From contig MU128967.1 in assembly GCA_014904985.1 (NCBI GenBank), positions 183,910-247,909 of the forward strand: a stretch of 64,000 nucleotides of DNA. The letters run 5' to 3'. This DNA comes from Hydnum rufescens UP504. Taxonomy: Eukaryota; Basidiomycota; Agaricomycetes; Cantharellales; Hydnaceae. The position numbers and the translations under genes were made by a program. Under the pieces are notes generated by a model. The model saw only the letters and a list, made by a program, of their open reading frames with translations, searched no databases and was not told where the DNA came from. Each line of letters opens with the position of its first letter. Within the stretch, counting starts at the first letter, position 1. This document shows positions 46,740 to 55,919 of the stretch, piece after piece.

Positions 46740-47310
46740 TGAGTTGAGATCAGGCAATTTTACTTGAGGTGTCTGGTCTGCTTGCAGTTGTAGCATACTA
46801 AGGTTGTGGGGGTTGTGTGAGGGGCTGGCATGCCACAAGCATGTGCAATGTAAGCACTTGTAGATCCATTAGAGGGAATGGCATTTGAGGTCTGCCATTC
46901 CTCTTCATTGAGGAGTTGCTGTACAATGTAATCGATGGTGAGTGTTGAATGGTCTGTGGAATTGAGTGCAATAACAAGGGATTCATAAGCTGGAGGGAGT
47001 CCATGGGTGAGTGCAAGAATAATGTCCTCAGTGACTACATCTGAGTCAAGCTCTGTGATACATGAGGAAATATCATGGACTGATGAGATCCAGGCTTGCA
47101 TGGGGACATTGGTCTCCTTTGACATTGTATGGGAAGTATGCTGGAGCGACATGAGGAGGCAAGACCTCATGCATTGTGTGCAGTCACAAGTTCATCCCAG
47201 ATCTCTTTGGGGTCTTTGGACTTGCAGTGGACCAACTGATTGGGCCCAACATTCAAATGGATGGTGCACATCAGGCCAACCACTTTCTGAACCACCTTAG
47301 GTAGGGTGTG
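46740..47310 (-). pseudogene. Ty1/Copia gag, degenerate, with zinc knuckle remnant
   Basis: Minus-strand reading gives LMCTIHLNVGPNQLVHCKSK, KEIWDELVTAHN, then DVVTEDIILALTHGLPPAYE and IDYIVQQLLNEEEWQ, and a decayed zinc knuckle CYNCKQTRHLK (last Cys and Gly altered). This is the UBN2-type gag of fungal Copia elements. A stop and frame change separate the two halves. Confidence 0.78.
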
Positions 47311-47884
47311 TGCAGATGGTACACAGTACCTAAGGTGGTCAAAATAGAGATGTCATGTCATACATTATTAATGATGCATCACTGCTTTTTGGTACCATTG
47401 ATTTCTAGCCACATACAGCAGGAAGCCAGGGAACAGTGCCACCTGAGATTTCTTGACACTTCTGCCTATCCAAACCACTAGGAGGCATGCCTAAATTATG
47501 ATTTTTCAGGCTCCTGTGATTAACAGAGTTTGGTCATGATGCATCATAACCAAAATTAATCCTGAATGGCATGCCACTACCAAAATCTCAGATGCTCATT
47601 ACAGTGTTACAGTATCTTTCAAGTGACTTAAAATCAACCCTATGCCTTGGATCATGTTCCCAAAAGGCCACACTATTTAAGAGCAGAGGATTGAGAGGCT
47701 TTATAACAGCTATGTCTTTCCAAGCTGTTCCTTCAATGGAATCAGGTACAAAGAGGGCAGCACAATAATGGCATCTACAAATAAAAATAGACCCTATTAC
47801 CATTAAACAAGGGGGGAGGGGATATGCACAGTCTGAGATAGTGTTTATGACTATACCTGGGGTTATGGTTGCCATGGTTGGGTT
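47311..47884. repeat. CpG-poor sequence, nothing identifiable
   Basis: No ORF with motif on either strand. Confidence 0.35.
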
Positions 47885-48030
47885 TTGGTCAGGTTTTGCC
47901 CAATTTGGGCAAAACCTAAACCTGACCAGGTTCCAAAATCACCCCTGAGGGCAAAACCTGAACCTGACCTGAGGTTTGGTTCCATTCAGGTCAGGTTCTG
48001 GTTTAAACCCAGTTTAAACCTGAAACCTGA
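47885..48030. repeat. AACCTGAACCTGACC inverted cluster, right
   Basis: Contains GGTCAGGTTTTGCCC paired with GGGCAAAACCTAAACCTGACC and further AACCTGAACCTGACC / GGTCAGGTTCTGGTTT units. Together with 45570-45640 it brackets about 2.3 kb and may mark element ends. Confidence 0.55.
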
Positions 48031-49240
48031 GGCATGGGGGAAGCCATCATTTTCAGAGGGTACTACAGAATATCTAGACCCTCTGCTCAAGTCTCTGCCT
48101 CTGCCACTCCCTTTACATCCTGCTTTAGATCCACATCTCCTTCCTAGCCCCCTTTCACTTCAATTTACTGCTCACACATCTTCTGGAGATGGTATTTAGT
48201 CACTACATTCTGTCATGTGACCTGTGACCTGCACCAATTACCTCATTTGATTGCTGAGTCATGTGACTTCTGACTCCAGAACTATAGTCACATCTGTAAA
48301 TTGCCAGATTTGGTGCCAAAATAACTACTAATGCTGACTGCACAGCACAGCCTGCTACCTTCAGTTTGATTCATGCCAGAGCAACCTGAAGTTGTATGGT
48401 ATTCTGAGGTGTGTTTTATATCAAGGCTCTTTTGATGGGATTTGTTTGGTACTTTTTCTCTGTGGAAAGCTGGCTAGTTTTGTTAGTGTAACAGGAGATA
48501 AGTATGGATTACACTGTCTGCTTAACAACTATAGCACCCTTGTCAGTGCTGGATGAAATAGTTGAAATTGTGTCTGCTCTACTGTGCATTGAACTGGTGT
48601 CTTACATAATCACAATCCATAGCAGCACTGAAGCCTCAGCTGAACCAATTGAAGACTCAGCTTACAGGGTCTTTGGGCTCTTGGACCATGGAGAGAAAAA
48701 TGACAAAGACTATGCAACCTCACCTCAGATATGTGTTGTTTTGACCCAATCAAAAGGGATAGCTGGTGGGTGAAAAGAGAACTCATTTGTCTTGAAATAC
48801 ATGGCATGATTGAAGTAACATTTAAGTGAAGCACTGCTCTGTACTATTGACTTCAAAGCAACCCAAGATCTCTTGGCTTGACTCTCTGCTTTAAGCACAT
48901 CCTGCTGTTGCCCACATGATTACCAGCACATGATGGCATAATTCCCCAAGGTCCTGTATATCCAACAGAAAAACCAATTGAACAAGACAGGCACAACATA
49001 TTCAGAAATTCAACTGGCAAAGTGATACATACAAAGGACACAAAACTCTTTGAGACAAACATAGAGGAACAGGAGATGAAAAGGGGGACAAGATCATGTG
49101 GACTCTTCCCACTTTTTTCAAGGGTCACAAGAATTTCATAGTGATTCTGAGAATTTCCAGTTTCAAGACCTGTTACCTAGGTAGCGGGAATAATGGTTAA
49201 TGTACATGGTACACCCTACCTTTCAGGTTCAGGTTTAAAC
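48031..49240. repeat. CpG-poor repeat-derived sequence, no gene recognised
   Basis: An 89-codon frame at 48504-48773 has no recognisable motif. Otherwise nothing. Confidence 0.35.
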
Positions 49241-49838
49241 TGTCAGGGCCACACTGCAACAAAGGCACCAAACAAATGTAAACACAAATAATTCCGGCTA
49301 AGTCCGGTGTAAGTCCGGCTAAGTCCGCAAGAATCTGGGCAAGAATGAGATAAGGAGGCTAGGGGTGTTGGAGGAGTGGTCCAGCAGCCCGGAAGGGACT
49401 AGGCGGAAATGAGCACGGCGGTCCTTAAGCTTGTGGAGTCGACTGGATAATACTTGGAGCTGTAGTCCGGAGTAACAGCGGAAATCCTGAGATTATGTAA
49501 TATGAATACGGAATACATGAAGGCTGACCTGTAGTCCAGAGTAACAGCAGAAATCCTGAGAGACCAAAGCTGGGGTCTCTGGACTTCACTCTCGGACTAC
49601 TTATACATGATGACTATACTACGGGGGAGTGATCGCTAAACTGTGGGTGGTTACAAGGGGGACAGGAACAGGAACAGGAACTCGGCCAGGGACAAACTGG
49701 AAGCAATGGAAATGAAAGGGAAATGAAACCAAGATAGGGTTGGATTGGAGTCAAACCGGAATCAAGCCAGAAGCAAAGTGGACTTGGGCGAAGGAACTAA
49801 GTGGAGAACTGGACTGGAGGTGGGTGGACAAGGACCGG
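49241..49838. repeat. LTR copy 2, truncated by the hairpin array
   Basis: Starts TGTCAGGGCC like the 24451 copy and matches it to about 49838, where it switches into the GGGGGGGG/AACTCACC sequence that begins the array. It carries an internal duplication: the CTGTAGTCCGGAGTAACAGC segment occurs near 49461 and again near 49532. CG sites such as GTCCGG are retained where copy 1 reads GTCTGG. Confidence 0.72.
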
Positions 49839-50180
49839 GAGGGGGGGGAACTCACCTTAAAATCATACCACATGTGGTTCCTGGGCCACCCATTGGGTGG
49901 TCTGTTGTTTGTTTTGGTTTTGTCTTGCTGTGCAGCCCCTTGTCGTGTGGCGGTTTTTCATCCGGGCCTCAGACCATAATCTAAAATACTCCAAAACCAG
50001 TGTAGTACAAGACCTCAAAGCAACGCAAAAGAGTAGCCTTCGCTACTCTTTTTGCGCCATGATATATACTAAAAAAGAAACTCCACCTTATGACCACACA
50101 CCCGCAACAGCAGGTGTGTGGTCGTGTGGTCGCCTTTCTGGGCTGTTGCTGGGTGTGGCTGCGTAGTTGCGCAATTCAAC
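49839..50180 (-). repeat. Two-hairpin module array, copy 1 left arm (truncated)
   Basis: Minus-strand modules. Apparent intron 49981-50086 contains hairpin B at 50025-50055 (CAAAAGAGTAGC...GCTACTCTTTTTG); its donor reads AAG|GTGGAG where copy 2 has AAG|GTGAGT, probably one extra base. Exonic hairpin A at 50092-50123. A second donor (AAG|GTGAGT) ends exon 49856-49980, which carries a weaker A-like stem CCACCCATTGGGTGG. Beyond 49839 the LTR begins. Confidence 0.75.
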
Positions 50181-51725
50181 ACTGTTAAGCAAGAGAAAAT
50201 GGGAATCTCTGCCACAGGTCCCGATATTGGAATCGAGAGAACGAAGAACAGGGCCACCAAATAATCCGGAATGTTCAGTCCGAGGAGTCTTTAGGAAGGT
50301 AAAAGATAATCTGCTGTCAAGCAGTAGTTGCCCAAGCAGATGAATAAGGGAAATATTCCACAAATCCCACACTCCAAGGTCCTAGTCTTGGTGGCCTAGA
50401 CCAACAGTGTAGAAGTACAATGTCCTCAGATGGATTGCCGAGGAATCCAGCAGCAATACTTCATGTTTCAGACGGGAGGGGAAAGACAAATGAATTTTCA
50501 AACAAAATTCACTAATATTACACACCCGGCTATGAGATCAAATATCCGATGAAGCAGGGGATAGGGGAAATATGTAGAAAAAGGATCAATCAAAGCTTCA
50601 AAACTGACAGAGAATATTCAATTACAAAAGTCTGGGGACAGGATAGAGCATTAAAATGACTATATTCTCCTTCCTTTTGGACTGATTCCTTGAGGAATGG
50701 GTGGAAATTAGTCGTTCCTTGAACGTCTACTCCTTCGGATATAGGCTGCGGACAATATTTGATAATTTGACAAATTGGAAGGGCGAACATGAGTTCTCCT
50801 GAGGACAAACGGCGGAAATTCGCTATGTAGAAACACCGAGTTCTTCTTCGTTCCGCTGGCCTTCTTACCGCTAATGGCCCATTGTTCAATACCTTTCTTA
50901 GCGCGGTCTTTCATGCAAATCCGATCCAAAAACTGACAAGAGAAATTCAAAAATACACCCTTTCTTATTATGAAGAGCATGGTAGAAATCGTTCCTAGAA
51001 GCCTCAGTTCTGATCCGGATAACACGTAAATCGGTATCATCGATAGGTATTGGTTCACAGCTTTCAGGGCCTTATTTCAACGGAGGCTCGGATAATGAAT
51101 TGACTTCAAAAGCGAAAAATACTCCTTGAGAGCATGGATTTCCATAGAAAATCGTTCTAAGAAACGTCAGTTCATCGGATTGACTCGTACTTGTATCGTC
51201 GGAGTAGTATGAATCGTATCTTTCTGGCGCTACTTTCCGACCGATCGATCAAAACTGACGGAAAATTCAACGAAATCTCCTTGAGAGTGCCGCATTGCCC
51301 TATTGATTATGTAATGCATCCTCGAGTAGGAATGAAGGCCAGGGTGTGTATAATCCATTCGTATTAACATAATCACCATTTCGTTAGGGATTGCCCTCAG
51401 GCAAGCAAGATCCGTATGACAGATTGAAGGAATAATTCAAACATATACAGAAAGGGCAAGTTGAATGCCGGTTCCACCATGATCCATGCTATAGGTAGGG
51501 CATAAATGAATAAGTCCCTATGGCCTGTTGAAGCCCGGGAGTTGACTCGTTACAAGAAATGAGCATTCCCATTTACAATCTTTTCAGGCAATATTGGATC
51601 ATGCTCATCCATGAACAGACGAAAAAGCTTGACATGGAAACGACATATGGTACATTACATTGTATCACAAAAATTCGCGCTGGAATGGAACTCTATGTGG
51701 TAGGGATTTTTCCCTCCAACAAACC
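50181..51725. repeat. Core of copy 1, with ~160-bp tandem repeats
   Basis: Unique-looking core between divergent arrays. Repeated landmarks AAAACTGACRGA and ATACTCCTTGAGAG recur in about five diverged units between 50590 and 51310. No ORF of substance. It aligns end to end with 58700-60264 but with many one-base indels. Confidence 0.65.
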
Positions 51726-52110
51726 CGGCAATTGCTGGGAGTTAAAAGCGCCAATGCCGTGCTACATGCAAAACCCATATGTTAATTGCAATACCTAGAA
51801 CGTGAAATAAATACTATATAATATATATTTGTCCAAAAATGCGAAGAAAGATACGATAATAAGGTCAGAGCTCAAACAGGCATATATTGCCTATTGAGAA
51901 TGGATTTGGCCCAATTATGACTCATAGAAGTGGCCCAATCCATTCTCAATTAGGCATATCGTGCTTGTTTGAGCTCTGACTTATATCATCATCTTCTTCG
52001 CATTATGGACAAATATATATTATATAGTTTTATTCCATCTAGTACTGCTATTAAATTGGATTTTGCCTGTAGCATGGCACTTGGCGCTTTTAACTCCCGG
52101 CAGTTGCCGG
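51726..52110. repeat. Long palindrome, copy 1
   Basis: Same structure as 60265-60661: left arm starts CGGCAATTGCTGGGAGTT, right arm ends AACTCCCGGCAGTTGCCG, with TGGCCCAATCCATTCTCAAT at the centre of the right arm. Arms here differ by several small indels. Confidence 0.85.
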
Positions 52111-52179
52111 CATTGAGTTTGCATCTCCTTCCGCATCTCTGCAACACAAACAGGCAACCGCCTGGAAAGGCAACCACAT

Positions 52180-53749
52180 GACCACACACTGCCATTTTGC
52201 GGGTGTGTGGTCACAAGGTGAGTGTTTTTTTAGTAGATACAATGGTGCAAAAAGAGCAGCGAAAGCTGCTCTTTTTGCGTTGCTTTGAATTTTATGCTAA
52301 TGATTCGTTTATTATTCTAGGTTGACTTGTCCAGGGTATGATGGAAGCCCACGAAACAACAAGGGATCGGACAGCAACGCGATGCACAGCAACGCGACAC
52401 GCACCAATGTGACACACGCTAGCACGACACGTGCCGACACGACACGCCAACACGACACACGCCAATGCAACACATGCCAACGTGACACACGCCAACATGG
52501 CATGTGCCAACACGGCCAACATGACACGCGCCAACGCACCAAATGAGGACCCCAGGTACCACACACCGCTGCGGCGGGTGTGGTACTATTCAAGGTGAGT
52601 CTCACCCCCCAGTACCTGCACCTGCACAAAAAGAGCAGTGAAAGCTGCTCTTTTTGTGTGGTGTTTAACTTTTAACTAACATATAACATTGTATTGTAGG
52701 TCATCCCTTCCCATGCAAATGAATGCAGACGCGAAAACCCCAGCAGCCCCGCCTGTCCACACCTGAACGATGGGGATCCGTGCAAACCGCCCTACAAACG
52801 AGCCCGGAGTACACAGCCCCAGTACCCCACACCGCCACAGTGGGTGCGGGGTACTACAAGGTTAGTTTTGTTTTTTTGTTTTATTTTTTATTCTTGTGGC
52901 GCAAAAAGAGCAGCATGAGCTGCTCTTTTTGCACTGCATTGATGTCTAACTAACTTAATATTGGTTTCTTTAGATCCTAGACTAGAACCCGAGCCCAGCC
53001 CACCACGAATCTGTGAACATGCCGCAAACGAAAGCCACGAACAACCCATGAACAGGGCCTTCGATGATGCCCCCTCGAGGGACCGGAGCCCAGGCCCCCA
53101 ACATGGGTGGATGAGCCACACACCTGCTGCGGCGGGTGTGTGGCCATATAAGGTATATTGTTTTAATAGCTACAACCGCACAAGAAGAGCAGCAGTCGCT
53201 GCTCTTCTTGCGTGAGTTTTAATTTTTAATTAACATATTTACTATTCTAGGTCAAGATGTCCCACCCCAACACACAAAGATATGCAGCCACAAGCCCAAA
53301 CCTGCGGATGCCAGGACCCCAACGAAACCCCGCACCCGGTTACACACAAACAAATGAAGGACAACAAATGAAAACCCACTCCCTCGAGGGAGCACACAAA
53401 TGGAACCGGCCCTGACCGGGGCATATGAACCCCACCCGCTGCAGCGGGTGTGGTGGGTATATGCAGGTGCGTGACCTGCAGGAACCATGCCCCCCCCCCT
53501 GTTGTGGCAGATCCCGGGGGGGATAATATGTATATAATAATAGTAGTAATAATAATAACAATAATAAATAGTAAACAAATAATAATAATAATAAATAATC
53601 TAGCACAGCCATGGATTGGCCAACAGATGGCCCAAAAACTGAATTGAAATTGCCCGATTTCGGCTGTAAGGTCTGGGGGACCTATTAGGTACCATTTTCT
53701 GCCCCGAAAGTGGTACCTAAATTAGGTCCCCCCCATGACTGACCAGCCT
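52180..53749 (+). repeat. Two-hairpin module array, copy 1 right arm
   Basis: Plus-strand modules. Apparent introns 52218-52320, 52595-52699, 52861-52973, 53153-53250, with hairpin B at 52247-52278, 52625-52658, 52901-52932 and 53181-53210. Exonic hairpin A at 52180-52212, 52556-52586, 52822-52854, 53115-53144, 53429-53457, each 5-9 nt before GTGAGT, GTTAGT or GTATAT-type donors. Introns end in CTAAC/CTAAT-like branch sites and TTCTAG, TTGTAG or TTTAG. Exon 52321-52594 is built of ACACGCCAACACGAC-like repeats. A fifth donor at 53467 opens a stretch with an AAT microsatellite (53537-53600) and hairpin C (53675-53731), after which a Gypsy relic truncates the array. Intron status is inference; no RNA evidence. 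Confidence 0.85.
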
Positions 53750-55870
53750 GTTTGGCTGGGGGAGGTAGCTGGGCTCCCTTGTTAAACTCAATGTGGTGAT
53801 CCCACGGTTTCCGGCCAGGGAGCTGATCAAAGGAGTCCTTGGAAAACACATCTCAGAAGTCACAGAATTCCTCTGGGACAAGCTCCTCAAACGTCTTCAC
53901 TGGCTCATTTGCTTTGGCTTTTGCAGCCTCTGCCAGTCTCTGGGAAGGGGTGCTTGTTGCTCAGACAATCTCGGAGTGTTCAGTGTCACTGGGGAAGTAA
54001 GCTGCAAAGATGGCATCTCCTTTTTCCAGTGTCAGGGACTCATTAATGTCGTCAGCACCATCCTCCATAGGAGTGGGAGGTGTCCGGGGTTCTTCCAGTG
54101 TCTTCCTGGAGGTTCTCCCTTGCTGACGCTCCACATTCCACATCTTCCGGATCACTACGCAACAGTCGGATGGCACCAGGTCAGTGTGACTACCCCAGTT
54201 GTCCAGTCAATCTCCGGGTTGTGATGGTGAAGCCATGTGTGCCCTATGACCAGCTTGGTTTTCCCCAGTCCGATCACAGAGAACACTACCTGCTCGGAGT
54301 GATCATTGATTCAGAGGATGACCTCAACCTCTTCACGGACAGACCCCATTTCATTCAGTGTTCCATTGACATTGTAGACAGGGATCGGGCATGCAAGGGG
54401 TCATATGTCTAGACCATTTTCCTTTGTGAAGGTCGGGTCCATGAACATTCCAGTGGCTCCGGAGTCCAGTAGGGCCTTTCCGGCACAGATCACTCCAGTC
54501 CGCGGTGATTGGATTTTCACCTTGATCTCTGTGGCTCGTCTGGGGTCTTTGGAAAGGAGGCAGATAGAAGGGGGAGGGTTATAGACAGGTCAACCTCAGT
54601 TGATTACATTTCAGATTCGTCACTCTCCGTCATTCGGAGAAAAACATGGTCATTTCCAACTCCATAGTGTAAAGTTTTCGACGGAGGGGAGAATCGTTGG
54701 TCAGGCAGGTACACATCCTTCACTGCGTGACATTGGCAAAATCCTGCCGAGGTGATCCCTGAGCTTCTGAGGCATCTCGGGCTGGGAATAATTTCCGTTA
54801 ACCCTCACGGATGATTGCTCCAATGTCTTCCGTGGCGTGGGATGAATTGTTGTGGCTTCCACGGTGGGGGGCAGTCACAAGAGATGGTCCCAACCTTGAC
54901 AGTTATAACACTGTCGTGCCCTCTTGTTTCTGAGTCAAGTCTACATCCATGGGAGTGAATGAAGTCGAACAATGGAGGGTGTGGTTGGTCTAGGAGTGAC
55001 GGGTGCGGCTGTCTGGGGTTTTTCTCGTGGATGTCTGGGGGTTTCTCGGGTGTATGGGGTTGTACCAGACATGGCTTGTCCGGAACCGGAGATATAGTTA
55101 TCCAGACGCCGGCGCTGTGTCCTCCATCCTCCGGAGTGTCTCGGCAATCACTGAGGTGCATTTTTTCCAACATCTTTCATTGAGGCCCTGCTGATTGCAT
55201 CAATCAACACTTCCTCTTCCAAATCCAGTTCGTCTGCCAAGGCATCAAAGTGCGCAGTATATTACCTCCATGCGACATCTTCCCTTTGTTTCAGATTCCG
55301 GAGTTGGGGACGTGCAGTGAACTCCCGGTCCATCTCGAAAGCGCTCAAAGGCAACCAGGAACCCTTCAAAGGTCTCATATGGATTGTGGGTTTCTGGACT
55401 AGGAAGGAGGGTGGAGAGACTTTTCCGGGCCAATGCTCTGCAGTTCATCCTATCCAGGAGAGTGTGTACAGGGGTTTTGTGCAACTCTGTCAGATAGCAC
55501 CTAGGTTGAGGCAATGTTCAGCTGGACGGAGTTGTAGGAAATCTCCAGTTTTCTTTCTGATCACCAGAGAATGGTTCGGGTTGGCTCCCTTGCCTCGTGA
55601 GCAACTGGGTAGGTGGAGGGTGCTGCTGGGGAGTGTCTGCTGGACTGCAGCTGACCAAAGCAGCGACATGTGTCCCTTGTTCCGCATGTCGTCCAGCCTC
55701 CTCACGGAGGGCGCATTTTGTTGTTGGAGTTGCGGTGAGGAGGTGTTGGAGCGGTCGGCGGATAATGGCTACTGGAGCACCATCGGACATTTCGGAATGA
55801 GGAGTGGGGGAGGGAAAATCGGCGTACTAAGCAATCCAGATGGTGGGCTCGTGAGGAGAGCTTTGGTCTT
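53750..55870 (-). pseudogene. Ty3/Gypsy gag-protease-RT linker, degenerate
   Basis: Minus-strand reading from 55870 downward: QPEPFSGDQKEN and the FLQLRPAEHCLNLGAI frame (gag core), NPYETFEGFLVAFERFRDGP, a Pro/His-rich stretch with a CxxC-like remnant, then the protease with ALLDSGATGMFMDPTFTKEN (active-site DSG), VYNVNGTLNEMG and LGKTKLVIGHTWLHHHNPEI, and the linker to RT with LPGRKPWDHHIEF and PPPAKQAGQS. Stops and shifts are present (for example after GLDI and CDF). RT proper is absent; the relic abuts array copy 1. Confidence 0.85.
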
Positions 55871-55919
55871 GTGGGGGCAGTTTTCATTTGGCAGTCTTCT
55901 ATTTTATTCTTATTAACTT

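Noticed and set aside
52247..52278. Hairpin B as a bacterial Rho-independent terminator, implying contamination
   Set aside because: The stem with T-run looks like one, but it sits between eukaryotic splice signals in every module and pairs with an A-run; neighbouring DNA is fungal.
52292..52629. Cysteine/alanine-rich ORFs opposite array exon 2 (also 60843-61181)
   Set aside because: They derive from the ACACGCCAACACGAC-type repeat on the antisense strand and end in the intron without splice logic.
53252..53612. Tyrosine/leucine-rich membrane proteins on the minus strand near 53.3-53.6 and 61.8-62.2 kb
   Set aside because: They come from the AAT microsatellite translated on the opposite strand.
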